A DNA stretch of 64,000 bases. It comes from Luteimonas sp. JM171. GTDB lineage: Bacteria; Pseudomonadota; Gammaproteobacteria; Xanthomonadales; Xanthomonadaceae. Below the pieces are notes generated by a model. The model was not told the origin of the DNA. It did no database searches and was given only the letters and a program-made list of their open reading frames with translations. Of this stretch, positions 28,479 to 37,428 are shown piece by piece (the first letter of the stretch is position 1; each line of letters begins with the position of its first letter). Location: NCBI RefSeq assembly GCF_001717465.1, contig NZ_CP017074.1, forward strand, positions 40,823 to 104,822, written 5' to 3'. Made by a program: the position numbers and the translations under genes.

Positions 28479-29867
28479 ATGACCAGCACACCCGCCCAGG
28501 GCGACGCCGCCCTCGCCTCCCCCTCGCCCGCGCCTGCCCGCGGCAAGCTTTTCATCCAGACCCACGGCTGCCAGATGAACGAGTACGACTCGGCGCGCAT
28601 GGCGGACGTGCTCGCGGCCGAAGGCCTGGAACTCACCGGCGACGTCGAGGAAGCGGACGTGGTGCTGGTCAACACCTGCTCCATCCGCGAGAAGGCGCAG
28701 GAAAAGGTGTTCAGCCAGCTCGGGCGCTGGAAATCGCTCAAGCAGGGTGGCAAGCCGGTGCTGATCGGGGTCGGTGGCTGCGTGGCCAGTCAGGAAGGCG
28801 AGGCCATCATCAAGCGCGCCCCGTTCGTCGATCTGGTGTTCGGCCCGCAGACCCTGCACCGGCTGCCGGAATTGCTCCGCGCCCGGCGCGAGCAGGACCG
28901 GCCGCAGGTGGACATCAGCTTCCCGGAAATCGAGAAGTTCGACCGCCTGCCCGAGCCGCGCGCGGAAGGCCCCAGCGCGTTCGTGTCGATCATGGAAGGC
29001 TGCAGCAAGTACTGCAGCTTCTGCGTGGTGCCCTACACGCGCGGCACCGAGATCAGCCGGCCGTTCGAAGACGTCCTCGTGGAAGTCATGCGCCTGGCGG
29101 CGCAGGGCGTGCGCGAGGTCAACCTGCTGGGCCAGAACGTCAACGCCTACCGCGGGCCGATGGACGGGACGGACGAGCTGGCCGACCTGGGCCTGCTGAT
29201 CCGCACCATCGCCGAGATCGACGGCATCGACCGCATCCGCTTCACCACCTCGCACCCGCTGGAGTTCTCGGACTCGCTGGTGGAGGCCTACCGCGACGTG
29301 CCGCAGCTGGCCAATTACCTGCACCTGCCGGTGCAGTCGGGCAGCGACCGGGTGTTGTCGGCCATGAAGCGCGGCTACACGGCCCTGGAGTTCAAGCAGA
29401 AGATCCGCAAGCTGCGCGCGGTGCGTCCGGACATCTCGATCTCCTCGGACTTCATCGTCGGCTTCCCCGGCGAGACCGACGCGGACTTCGAGAAGACCAT
29501 GAAGCTGATCGAGGACGTGGGCTTCGACCAGAGCTTCTCCTTCATCTACTCGCGCCGGCCGGGCACCCCCGCCGCCGAGCTGCCCGATGAAGTGCCGGAA
29601 GAGGTGAAGCACGCCCGCCTGTCTCGCCTGCAGGCGCACATCAACGAGTACGCGGCGGGTATTTCGCGGGCGATGGTGGGCACCGTGCAGCGGGTGCTGG
29701 TGACCGGCCCTTCAAAGAAGGATGCCAACGAGCTGACCGGCAAGACCGAGAACATGCGCTCGGTGAACTTCCCCGCCCCGCCCCGCCTGATCGGGCAGTT
29801 CGTGGACGTGGTGATCACCGAGGCGCTGACCAACTCGCTGCGCGGACGGGTCCAGCAGGTCGCCTGA
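28479..29867 (+). CDS. miaB: tRNA-2-methylthio-N6-dimethylallyladenosine synthase
   Basis: 462 aa from ATG 28479. The UPF0004 domain ([32 protein letters not shown]) has three cluster cysteines. The radical-SAM motif CSKYCSFC follows. The C-terminal TRAM domain reads [24 protein letters not shown], here in parts. It adds the 2-methylthio group to i6A37 of tRNAs reading UNN codons. A longer reading frame upstream has no ribosome site or family match. Confidence 0.97.
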   Translation: MTSTPAQGDAALASPSPAPARGKLFIQTHGCQMNEYDSARMADVLAAEGLELTGDVEEADVVLVNTCSIREKAQEKVFSQLGRWKSLKQGGKPVLIGVGGCVASQEGEAIIKRAPFVDLVFGPQTLHRLPELLRARREQDRPQVDISFPEIEKFDRLPEPRAEGPSAFVSIMEGCSKYCSFCVVPYTRGTEISRPFEDVLVEVMRLAAQGVREVNLLGQNVNAYRGPMDGTDELADLGLLIRTIAEIDGIDRIRFTTSHPLEFSDSLVEAYRDVPQLANYLHLPVQSGSDRVLSAMKRGYTALEFKQKIRKLRAVRPDISISSDFIVGFPGETDADFEKTMKLIEDVGFDQSFSFIYSRRPGTPAAELPDEVPEEVKHARLSRLQAHINEYAAGISRAMVGTVQRVLVTGPSKKDANELTGKTENMRSVNFPAPPRLIGQFVDVVITEALTNSLRGRVQQVA

Positions 29868-29916
29868 ACCCGCGCCGCGGGCTGCGGGCGGGACGCGGGC
29901 GGCCGGTCAATCCCGC

Positions 29917-31014
29917 TCAGTCCAGGCGCTTGCGGAACTGGCTGATCGCCACCGCCATGGTGACCACGGTGAAGGCCACCAGCGCAAGCACTGCCGGCCA
30001 CAGCTCCCAGATGCTGGCCCCGCGCAGCATGACGCCGCGGATCAGCCGCAGGAACTGGGTCATCGGCAGCAATTCCGCGCCCCACTGCACCACGTCCGGC
30101 ATGCCCGCGAAGGGGAACATGAAGCCGGAGATCAGGATTGACGGCAGGAACACCAGCATCGCCACCTGGATGGCCTGGAACTGGGTGCGGGTGCGGGTGG
30201 AAATCAGCAGGCCGATGGCCAGGTTGGCGAAGATCAGCAGCACCGCCGCGATGTACACGTCCACCAGGCTGCCGCGCAGCGGGATCGAGAACAGCCAGAA
30301 CCCCAAGGCCAGGATCAGCGTGGTCTGGACCAGGCCGATCACCGCATAGGGCAGCACCTTGCCGATCATCAGCGCACTGCGGCTGAGCGGGGTGGCGATC
30401 AGCAGCTCCATGTTGCCGCGCTCGCGCTCGCGCACCGCCGCCATGGAGGTGAACATCATCATGGTCATGGTCAGGATGATGCCGATCAGCCCCGGCACGA
30501 TGGTCACCGCCGAGCGGCGCTCCGGGTTGTAGAAGCTCACCACGTCGATCTGGGGCGCGTGCGCGGCCGGATGCACCCCATTCGGCGCTTCCAGCGGCAT
30601 CTGCGCCAGCTGGTTGGCCGCCGCCTGCACCACGGTATCGGTGCCATCCACCATCACCTGCACCGCCGGGCGCCCATCCACCAGCCGGCGCTCGTAATCG
30701 GGCGGGATCGCGATGCCCACGCTGACTTCCCCGCGCCGGAGCATGTCCACCAGCTGCTGCGGACTGTCGGCGACCCGCTCCAGGTCGATCACCCCGGTGG
30801 CAGCCATGTCCATGACCGCCGCGCGCGAGGTCGCAGTGGCCGCCTGGTCCACCACCGCGGCCTCCAGGTTGCGCGGATTGAGGTTGATCGCATAGCCGAA
30901 CAGCAGCAGGTCGATCACCGGGATCAGCACGATCATGATCACGCTGATCCGGTCGCGACCCATCTGCCGCAGCTCCTTGAGCGCCACGGCCCACATCCGC
31001 CGCAGGTCCTTCAT
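29917..31014 (-). CDS. ABC transporter permease (YbhS/YbhR-like, ABC-2 type)
   Basis: 365 aa from ATG 31014, overlapping the ATPase stop (ATGA). It has an N-terminal helix (about 20-43), a large periplasmic segment, then five further helices. The family motif MFTSMAAVRERERGNMELL and the final LPMTQFLRLIRGVMLRG are present. This is the ABC-2 exporter permease type of E. coli YbhS/YbhR. Only one permease gene is present, so it would have to act as a homodimer, unlike the two-permease E. coli operon. Confidence 0.92.
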   Translation of the reverse strand: MKDLRRMWAVALKELRQMGRDRISVIMIVLIPVIDLLLFGYAINLNPRNLEAAVVDQAATATSRAAVMDMAATGVIDLERVADSPQQLVDMLRRGEVSVGIAIPPDYERRLVDGRPAVQVMVDGTDTVVQAAANQLAQMPLEAPNGVHPAAHAPQIDVVSFYNPERRSAVTIVPGLIGIILTMTMMMFTSMAAVRERERGNMELLIATPLSRSALMIGKVLPYAVIGLVQTTLILALGFWLFSIPLRGSLVDVYIAAVLLIFANLAIGLLISTRTRTQFQAIQVAMLVFLPSILISGFMFPFAGMPDVVQWGAELLPMTQFLRLIRGVMLRGASIWELWPAVLALVAFTVVTMAVAISQFRKRLD

Positions 31015-31988
31015 TCGTCCGCCCCTTCCGCCGGGCGGCCATGGGTGGCGGCGACGAAGACGTCTTCCAGGTTGGCCGGTACCGGCTCCACGTCCGCCGC
31101 CAGGCCCGCCGCGGAGAGCGCCGCCGTGATCGCCGCCACGCTGTCCTGGCCGGGATCGGACAGCACCCGCAGGCTGTTGCCGATCTGCGCGGCGCTGATC
31201 ACGCCGGGCAGATCGGCCAGGGCCTGCTGGGCGCGCCGGGGATGGCGCGCATGCACCTGCACGCTGCGCCCGGCCAGCGCGCCGGCCAGCTCGCCCGGCG
31301 CGCCATCGGCCACCAGCACGCCGCGGTCGAGGATGGCGATGCGGTGGCAGCGCTCGGCCTCGTCCATGTAGTGGGTGGACACCAGCAGGGTGGTGCCGGC
31401 GTCGGCCAGTTCGAACAGCTTCTCCCAAAAGTCGCGGCGTGACTCCGGGTCCACCGCGCTGGTGGGCTCGTCCAGGAACAGCAGCTCGGGCCTGTGGATC
31501 ACGGCGGCCGCCAGCGCCAGGCGCTGCTTCTGGCCGCCGCTCATGGTGCCCGCGAGCTGCTTCTGGCGATCGCCGAAGTGGTAGCGCTCGATCAGCTCAT
31601 CGACCCGGCTGCGGGTCGCTGCGCGATCCAGGCCATACACGGCGGCAAGGAACTCAAGGTTCTCCCGCACCGTCAGGTCCTCGAACAGCGAGAACTTCTG
31701 GGTCATGTAGCCGATCCGCAGGCGCAGCGCCTCGGCCTGCTCGGGGACGCGCAGACCAAGCACCTCGATGTCCCCCGCGCTGGGGGTGAGCAGGCCGCAC
31801 AGCATGCGGATGGTGGTGGACTTGCCCGAGCCGTTGGGGCCGAGGAACCCGTACACATTGGCGCGCGGCACCGTGAGGTCCACGCCGTCCACGGCCACCA
31901 GGTCGCCGAACCGGCGGGTCAACCCGCGGGCACGGATGGCGGCCGGGGCATCGGCTGGTCCCGGGGTATCGCCATGGGCGCCATCCAT
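31011..31988 (-). CDS. ABC transporter ATP-binding protein (YbhF-like)
   Basis: 325 aa with Walker A GPNGSGKST, Q-loop YMTQKFSLF, signature MSGGQKQR, Walker B LLFLDEPTSAVD and H-loop STHYMDEA. A C-terminal domain typical of drug-export ATPases ends in LEDVFVAATHG. A single nucleotide-binding domain is present, whereas E. coli YbhF has two. The start overlaps the hlyD stop by 1 nt (TAATG). Confidence 0.95.
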   Translation of the reverse strand: MDGAHGDTPGPADAPAAIRARGLTRRFGDLVAVDGVDLTVPRANVYGFLGPNGSGKSTTIRMLCGLLTPSAGDIEVLGLRVPEQAEALRLRIGYMTQKFSLFEDLTVRENLEFLAAVYGLDRAATRSRVDELIERYHFGDRQKQLAGTMSGGQKQRLALAAAVIHRPELLFLDEPTSAVDPESRRDFWEKLFELADAGTTLLVSTHYMDEAERCHRIAILDRGVLVADGAPGELAGALAGRSVQVHARHPRRAQQALADLPGVISAAQIGNSLRVLSDPGQDSVAAITAALSAAGLAADVEPVPANLEDVFVAATHGRPAEGADE

Positions 31989-32965
31989 TACCGCGCGCGC
32001 CCCCCGGTGTTGAATTCCACCTGGACCGGAAGCCCGGCGGGCAGCCCCTCGGCCGCCGGCTCCAGCTGCACCTCGGCCAGGTAACCCAGGCGGGAAACGT
32101 CGTCGCCGGTGAGCGCGTAATAGGGTGTGAAAGCAGGCTCGCTGCGGATCATCCGCACCTCGCCGGCGTACGAGCGGCCGCTGCCTTCCAGCCGCACCTG
32201 GACGGGCGTGCCGACAGCCACCTGTTCGCGGATCGCCTGGGGCACATGGATTCGGGCGTAGGGGGCGTCACCCACCAGCAGCACGACCAGCGGCGCGCCG
32301 ACCGGGGCCTGGTCACCGCTGCGGTAAGGCAGGCTGTCCACGCGCCCGGCACGCGGCGCCACCACGCGCAGCTTCCCGGCCGTCGCCTCTTCTGCCTGGA
32401 CGCGTGCCTGGGCCGCCTGCAGCGCCGCGCTCGCCTGGGCAAGCTGCTCCGGCCGGGCCCCGTTGAGCAGTTCGTCCAGCGCTGCCTGCCCCGCCCGGAC
32501 CTGGGCGTCCGCGCTCTGCGCCGCCGCACGCGCGGCATCCACGTCCGCGGCTGACACCAGTTGCTCCTCGCCCAACGGGGCCAGACGCTGGTACCGGGAC
32601 CGGGCGTCGCGCGCCTGCGCCTGCGCCGCCGCCAGGCTGGCCCGTGCCTGGGCGATATCCTCCTGCCGCGCTCCCGCCTGCAGCTCAAGCAAGGCTTCGC
32701 GGCGCTGGCTGGCCTCGGCCTGGCTGGCCATCAGCCGCGCGTCTGCGCGGGTCCGCTCCAACGTGAGCAGGGTGGCGCCTTGGGCCACCTGCTGGCCTTC
32801 GCGCACATGGATGCCGGTGATGGTCTCGCCTTCCGGCGCCGGCACGGTGATGCGGTCGTACTCCAGCGTACCCACGGCCTGCGGGGTGCCCGGAGCGCAG
32901 GCAGCCATGACCGCGAGCATCGACAGCAGCGCGGCGCCTTTCGCCAGGCGGATTGCAACGCTCAT
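31988..32965 (-). CDS. HlyD-family periplasmic adaptor (YbhG-like), probable lipoprotein
   Basis: 325 aa from ATG 32965, overlapping the tetR stop (ATGA). The N-terminus ends in a lipobox VMAAC, so it is probably lipidated. The layout is adaptor-like: half-lipoyl EGETITGIHVREGQQVAQG, a long Ala/Gln-rich coiled-coil hairpin (about 80-190), then the second lipoyl half and beta-barrel. It should link the inner-membrane ABC pump with an outer-membrane channel encoded elsewhere. Confidence 0.92.
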   Translation of the reverse strand: MSVAIRLAKGAALLSMLAVMAACAPGTPQAVGTLEYDRITVPAPEGETITGIHVREGQQVAQGATLLTLERTRADARLMASQAEASQRREALLELQAGARQEDIAQARASLAAAQAQARDARSRYQRLAPLGEEQLVSAADVDAARAAAQSADAQVRAGQAALDELLNGARPEQLAQASAALQAAQARVQAEEATAGKLRVVAPRAGRVDSLPYRSGDQAPVGAPLVVLLVGDAPYARIHVPQAIREQVAVGTPVQVRLEGSGRSYAGEVRMIRSEPAFTPYYALTGDDVSRLGYLAEVQLEPAAEGLPAGLPVQVEFNTGGRAR

Positions 32966-33651
32966 TCGGCAAGCTCCAGCCCGCGCTGCAACAGCGCAAG
33001 CGCGTGGGTACGGATGTGCTCGACGTCGAGCGGCTGGTCGGCAAACAGTTGCCGCCAGATCGGCAGCCCCGCCACCGGGAACAGGGTCAGGCCGACCAGC
33101 GACACCATCAGCAGCCTCGGGTCGAGATCCGCGTTGAGCCGACCGGCGCGCTGCTCCGCGGCAATCCGCGCTGTCAGGATCCGGGTGATTTCCGGTGCCA
33201 TCCGGTCCACCAGCAGCCCGCGCAAACTCCCGCCTTCGCTCACCACCTCGCGGATCCACAGTGCGGACAGCCATGGATGAGCTTCGACCAGCGCGCAGAG
33301 GTGATTGACGAAGCCTTCCAGCACCTGGCCCAGGCTTGCATCCGGCAGGCCGATCAGGCCGTCGCGGACCTGTTCGAACACCGGCATCAGGCGCTCGGCG
33401 ATCACGGCTTCGCGCAGGCCGGCGGCGTCCTCGAAGTAGTAGTGCAGCGCGGCCGGGGTCACTCCCGCCTCGCCCGCGATGTCGCGCAGCGTGGTGGCCG
33501 CGATGCCGCGGTCGACGTAGCACTGGAGGGCTGCATCCAGGGCGAGCGCCCGCCGGTCCACGTTTCCCGCCGGCCGCCCGGGCAGACGGGCGGCTGTCGC
33601 GCGTTCCCCGGGTTTTTCAGGGGGACTTCCAGTCGGGGATTTCCTGTTCAT
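32962..33651 (-). CDS. TetR-family regulator (CecR/YbiH-like)
   Basis: 229 aa. The N-terminal helix-turn-helix (AALQCYVDRGIAATTLRDIAGEAGVTPAALHYYF region, about 38-75) is classic TetR. The C-terminal domain resembles CecR. It is the first gene of tetR-hlyD-ATPase-permease, the same order as E. coli ybiH-ybhG-ybhF-ybhSR, and probably represses its own operon through the palindrome just upstream. Confidence 0.92.
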   Translation of the reverse strand: MNRKSPTGSPPEKPGERATAARLPGRPAGNVDRRALALDAALQCYVDRGIAATTLRDIAGEAGVTPAALHYYFEDAAGLREAVIAERLMPVFEQVRDGLIGLPDASLGQVLEGFVNHLCALVEAHPWLSALWIREVVSEGGSLRGLLVDRMAPEITRILTARIAAEQRAGRLNADLDPRLLMVSLVGLTLFPVAGLPIWRQLFADQPLDVEHIRTHALALLQRGLELAE

Positions 33652-33660
33652 GCGCCCATA

Positions 33661-33680
33661 TTAATTGCTTCATCAATTAA
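33661..33680. promoter_or_regulatory. Operator-like palindrome upstream of tetR
   Basis: TTAATTG-CTTCAT-CAATTAA is a perfect 7-bp inverted repeat with a 6-bp centre, strikingly A/T-rich for this region. It lies 10 nt upstream of the tetR start and about 80 nt from the divergent ybeZ start. Its size suits a TetR dimer, and its position would allow autorepression. Confidence 0.65.
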
Positions 33681-33759
33681 CGAGCGAACGGCGCCTGAAC
33701 TTGCTTCGGATGGGAGCGTCAGGCGCCGAAACCGCGCCGGTGCGCTAACCTCCCCGCTT

Positions 33760-34746
33760 ATGACCCAGACCACCCACCGCGACTTCACCCTTGATCCCGC
33801 CGACAGCGAGCGGCTGGCCAACCTGTCCGGGCCGTTCGACGGCCACCTGCGCCAGATCGAGCTGCGCATGGGGGTGGAAATCGCCAATCGCGGCAACGTC
33901 TTCAGGGTGAGCGGGCGCGACGCGGAGACGGTCGCGCAGGCAGAGCGGCTGCTGCGCAATCTCTATGAAGATGCCGCCACCGAGACCCTTGATACCGGGG
34001 CCATCAACGTGCGCCTGAGCCAGTCGAACCTGGAGCGCAACCCGGAGGATTACTCGCCGCAGGAAGTGACGGTGAAGGTCAAGCGCGGCACCGTGCGCGG
34101 CCGCGGCGCCAACCAGGCCCGGTACCTGCATTCCATCGCCACCCACGACATCAACTTCGGCGTCGGCCCGGCCGGCACCGGCAAGACCTTCCTTGCCGTG
34201 GCGATGGCGGTCGAAGCCCTGAACGAGTCCAAGGTGCAGCGGCTGGTGCTGGTGCGCCCGGCTGTGGAGGCCGGCGAGAAGCTGGGCTTTTTGCCCGGCG
34301 ACCTGAGCCAGAAGGTCGATCCCTACCTGCGCCCCCTCTACGACGCCCTGTACGAGATGCTGGGCGTGGAAAAGGTCATCAAGCTGCTGGAAAAGAGCGT
34401 GATCGAGATCGCCCCGCTCGCCTACATGCGCGGGCGGACCCTCAACGACGCGTTCGTGATCCTGGACGAGGCCCAGAACACCACCATCGAGCAGATGAAG
34501 ATGTTCCTGACCCGGCTGGGCTTCGGCTCCACCGCCGTGGTCACCGGCGACCTCACCCAGATCGACCTGCCCCGCCATGTGAAGTCCGGGCTGCGCGATG
34601 CCATCGAGGTGCTGCGCGATGTGGACGGGGTCGGGTTCACCTTTTTCGAATCCCGCGATGTCGTGCGCCACCCGCTCGTGGCCCGGATCGTCAGCGCCTA
34701 CGACAGCCGCGACGAGCGGGATGGAGCCAACGGTGCGGCGCCATGA
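33760..34746 (+). CDS. ybeZ: PhoH-like ATPase YbeZ
   Basis: 328 aa from ATG 33760. An N-terminal KH-like segment precedes the ATPase domain with Walker A GPAGTGKT and Walker [12 protein letters not shown]. It is the partner of the endoribonuclease YbeY in rRNA and ribosome quality control. The ybeY start overlaps its stop (ATGA). The upstream extension of the frame into tetR territory is not coding. Confidence 0.95.
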   Translation: MTQTTHRDFTLDPADSERLANLSGPFDGHLRQIELRMGVEIANRGNVFRVSGRDAETVAQAERLLRNLYEDAATETLDTGAINVRLSQSNLERNPEDYSPQEVTVKVKRGTVRGRGANQARYLHSIATHDINFGVGPAGTGKTFLAVAMAVEALNESKVQRLVLVRPAVEAGEKLGFLPGDLSQKVDPYLRPLYDALYEMLGVEKVIKLLEKSVIEIAPLAYMRGRTLNDAFVILDEAQNTTIEQMKMFLTRLGFGSTAVVTGDLTQIDLPRHVKSGLRDAIEVLRDVDGVGFTFFESRDVVRHPLVARIVSAYDSRDERDGANGAAP

Positions 34747-35225
34747 CCGACAGCCATGAACACCTGAACGTCGCCGTGGGATACGGGATGGCCCGCAAGG
34801 GGATCCCGGCCGCAGCCAGTTTCCGCAAGTGGGCCGTGGCGGCCCTGGCGGGGCGGGTCCGCGAGGCGGACGTGGCGATCCGGATCGTCGACAGCCGCGA
34901 GGGCCGGTCGCTCAACCGCCATTACCGGGGCAAGGACTATGCCACCAATGTGCTGAGCTTCCCCGCGGAACTGCCCGAGGGGCTGCCGGAGGAATTCCAC
35001 ATGCCCCTGCTCGGCGACCTGGTGATCTGCGCCCCCGTGGTGGCCCGCGAGGCCCGCGAGCAAGGCAAGCTGCCGGCGGCCCACTACGCCCACCTCACGG
35101 TGCACGGGGTGCTGCACCTGCTCGGCTGCGACCACGAGGACGAACGCGAAGCCGAGGCCATGGAGCGCCTGGAGCGTGAAATCCTCGCCGGACTCGGCTT
35201 CGACGACCCCTATCTGGACGCTTGA
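34743..35225 (+). CDS. ybeY: Endoribonuclease YbeY (rRNA maturation factor)
   Basis: 160 aa with the zinc motif [11 protein letters not shown] (HxxxHxxxxxH) and YATNVLSFP. It acts in 16S rRNA 3'-end maturation and ribosome quality control. Translation is coupled to ybeZ by a 4-nt overlap, and corC follows 83 nt downstream. Confidence 0.97.
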   Translation: MTDSHEHLNVAVGYGMARKGIPAAASFRKWAVAALAGRVREADVAIRIVDSREGRSLNRHYRGKDYATNVLSFPAELPEGLPEEFHMPLLGDLVICAPVVAREAREQGKLPAAHYAHLTVHGVLHLLGCDHEDEREAEAMERLEREILAGLGFDDPYLDA

Positions 35226-35308
35226 AACCGGGCCGGCCGCCCCGACTTCCGGGCAATCCTTTCCGCTAGACTTGGACCGTCACCCACACGGGCGCCCATG
35301 CAACCGCA

Positions 35309-36181
35309 ATGCCAGAAGACGACAGTAGACCTTCACAGGAACCTCCAGACAAACGCCGGGGCTGGCTGGACCGCATCAGCTCGGCCCTTTCCGGCGAACC
35401 CACCACCAGGGAAGACCTGGTTGAAATCCTGCGCGATGCCCAGGCCGAGGGCCTGATCCAGGAAGACACGTTGCGCACCATGGAAGGGGCGATGGCGATC
35501 TCGGAGATGACGGTGGGCGACGCGATGATCGCGCGCTCGCAGATGGTCTCCGTGCCGATCGACGCGAGCTACGACGAGGTGCTGGAGCTGGTGGTGGAGT
35601 CCGGCCATTCGCGGTTCCCGGTGCACGGCGAGGACAAGGACGAGGTGCTGGGCATCCTGCTGGCCAAGGACCTGCTGCGTGGCGCCCTCCCCGGCGCCAC
35701 GCCGCCGAGCCTGCGCGAGCTGCTGCGGCCTGCGGTGCTGATTCCCGAGTCCAAGCGGCTGGACATCCTGCTGCGCGAGTTCCGCCAGTCGCGCAACCAC
35801 ATGGCGATCGTGATCGACGAGTACGGCGGCGTGGCGGGGCTGATCACGATCGAGGACGTGCTGGAGGAGATCGTCGGCGAGATCGACGACGAGTACGACC
35901 TGGCCGAGGACAGCGAGGCGCTGATCGCCGCCCAGGCCGACGGGCAGTTCCTGGTGGATGCGCTGACGCCGATCGAGGATTTCAACGAGCGCTTCGGGTC
36001 GGATTTCGGCGATGACGAGTACGACACGATCGGCGGGCTGGTGACCGCGGCGATCGGCCACCTGCCGGAGGCGGGCGAGGAGCTGACGCTGGGGCGGTTC
36101 GGGTTCCGGGTGGCCCGGGCGGATTCGCGGCGGCTGCATGCGCTGCACGTGAGCGTGCATCCCGAGGCCGAAGAGGCGTGA
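35309..36181 (+). CDS. corC: CorC/HlyC-family CBS-domain protein (YbeX)
   Basis: 290 aa. Two CBS domains (about 60-180; MVSVPIDASYDEVLELV, GHSRFPVHG, VIDEYGGVAGLITIEDVLEEIVGEI) precede a CorC_HlyC C-terminal domain. YbeX is linked to magnesium/cobalt handling and ribosome function. It is the third gene of ybeZ-ybeY-corC. Its stop overlaps the GTG start of the next gene (GTGA). Confidence 0.95.
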   Translation: MPEDDSRPSQEPPDKRRGWLDRISSALSGEPTTREDLVEILRDAQAEGLIQEDTLRTMEGAMAISEMTVGDAMIARSQMVSVPIDASYDEVLELVVESGHSRFPVHGEDKDEVLGILLAKDLLRGALPGATPPSLRELLRPAVLIPESKRLDILLREFRQSRNHMAIVIDEYGGVAGLITIEDVLEEIVGEIDDEYDLAEDSEALIAAQADGQFLVDALTPIEDFNERFGSDFGDDEYDTIGGLVTAAIGHLPEAGEELTLGRFGFRVARADSRRLHALHVSVHPEAEEA

Positions 36182-37395
36182 GGATTCGCGCGGGTTCGCT
36201 GGCTTGGCGCGCGCCTGCGATGGCCATGGCCCTGCTGCTTTGGGCGTTCGCGTCCGTCGCGGCGGCGGCCCCGCGCATCGGGGTGGCGACCATGCAGCCG
36301 GGGGAGATCTTCTTCGAGCGGTTCGGCCACAACGCGATCGTGGTGGACGACCCGGCGTTCGAGGAGCCCATTTCCTACAACTTCGGCTACTTCGACATGG
36401 AGGAGCCGGGGTTCGTGCGCAATTTCATCCGCGGGCACATGGAGTACATGCTGGTGGCCCTGCCGCTGTCGCAGGACCTGGCGTACTACCGGCACGTTGG
36501 CCGTGGCGTCTCGATCCAGTGGCTTGATCTTGAACCGGAGCAGGCGCGCGGGCTGGCCGATGCGCTGGAGGTGAACGCGCGGCCGGAAAACGCGCGCTAC
36601 CGGTACGACTACTTCCTCGACAACTGTTCCACCCGGGTGCGCGATGCGATTGACGCCGCGCTGGGCGGCTCGCTGGCAACCCAGCTGCAAGGCCGTTCCC
36701 GCGGCAACACGTTCCGCGCCGACGCCGTGCGCCTGGCGTCCCCCACGTGGTGGATGTGGCTGGGCTTCGACCTGGGGCTGGGGCCGGCCGCCGACCGGCC
36801 CAACTCGCGCTGGCAGGAAGCGTTCGTGCCCATGCGACTGGCCGAGGGCCTGCGCGACACGCGGTTGCCGGACGGCCGGCCGCTTGTGGCTGAGCAGGTG
36901 GAACTGGTCCCGCACATGCTGCCGCCCGAGCCGGCCGAGGCCCCCCGCCGCTGGTGGCCGTGGCTGGTGGCCGGGCTGGCGATTGGTGGACTCATCGCCT
37001 GGGCCGGGGCGCGCTGCCCGGCCGTGGTGGCAGGCGCCGCCCTGCCCTTCTGGCTGCTGTGCGGGGTTGGCGGCCTGTTGATCGCCTACATCTGGTTCGG
37101 CACCGCGCATACATTCGGCTGGAACAACCACAACATCCTGCTGCTCAGCCCGCTGTGCCTGCTGGCGCTGCCCGGCGGCTGGCGGATCGCCCGCGGCCGG
37201 CGGCCGGGCCGGCTGTTCGGCTGGGTGCTGGCGCTGGTGGCGCTGGGCGGCGCGGTGGCGCTGTTCTGGAACTGGATGCCGGTGCTGCCGCAGCGGAACA
37301 TGCCGTGGATCTGCCTGCTGCTGCCCATCCACCTGGCACTGTGGCTGGCGCTTGCCCGTCCCCGTGCGGACGCGCGACCCGACCTGCAGGAGTGA
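36178..37395 (+). CDS. DUF4105 / Lnb-like membrane protein in the lnt position
   Basis: 405 aa from a GTG overlapping the corC stop, so translationally coupled. A signal peptide or anchor (about 12-31) precedes a periplasmic domain (about 33-190) with FGH (His51), ISYNFGYFD and DYFLDNCSTRVRD (Cys150). This matches the Lnb N-terminal domain family (DUF4105). About five membrane helices follow (roughly 255-390). Lnb of Firmicutes moves an acyl chain onto the lipoprotein N-terminus to make lyso-form lipoproteins. In E. coli the gene after corC is lnt, the apolipoprotein N-acyltransferase. No Lnt-like gene is seen in the window. Acyltransferase function is inference. Confidence 0.85.
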   Translation: MRIRAGSLAWRAPAMAMALLLWAFASVAAAAPRIGVATMQPGEIFFERFGHNAIVVDDPAFEEPISYNFGYFDMEEPGFVRNFIRGHMEYMLVALPLSQDLAYYRHVGRGVSIQWLDLEPEQARGLADALEVNARPENARYRYDYFLDNCSTRVRDAIDAALGGSLATQLQGRSRGNTFRADAVRLASPTWWMWLGFDLGLGPAADRPNSRWQEAFVPMRLAEGLRDTRLPDGRPLVAEQVELVPHMLPPEPAEAPRRWWPWLVAGLAIGGLIAWAGARCPAVVAGAALPFWLLCGVGGLLIAYIWFGTAHTFGWNNHNILLLSPLCLLALPGGWRIARGRRPGRLFGWVLALVALGGAVALFWNWMPVLPQRNMPWICLLLPIHLALWLALARPRADARPDLQE

Positions 37396-37401
37396 CCGTG
37401 G

Positions 37402-37416
37402 CCTGCCGCAGGCAGG
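37402..37416. terminator. Short hairpin between convergent genes
   Basis: CCTGCC-GCA-GGCAGG forms a 6-bp stem in the 33-nt gap between the convergent DUF4105 and DUF819 genes. No T-tract, so a weak terminator call. Confidence 0.3.
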
Positions 37417-37428
37417 ACGCGGCCGGCA

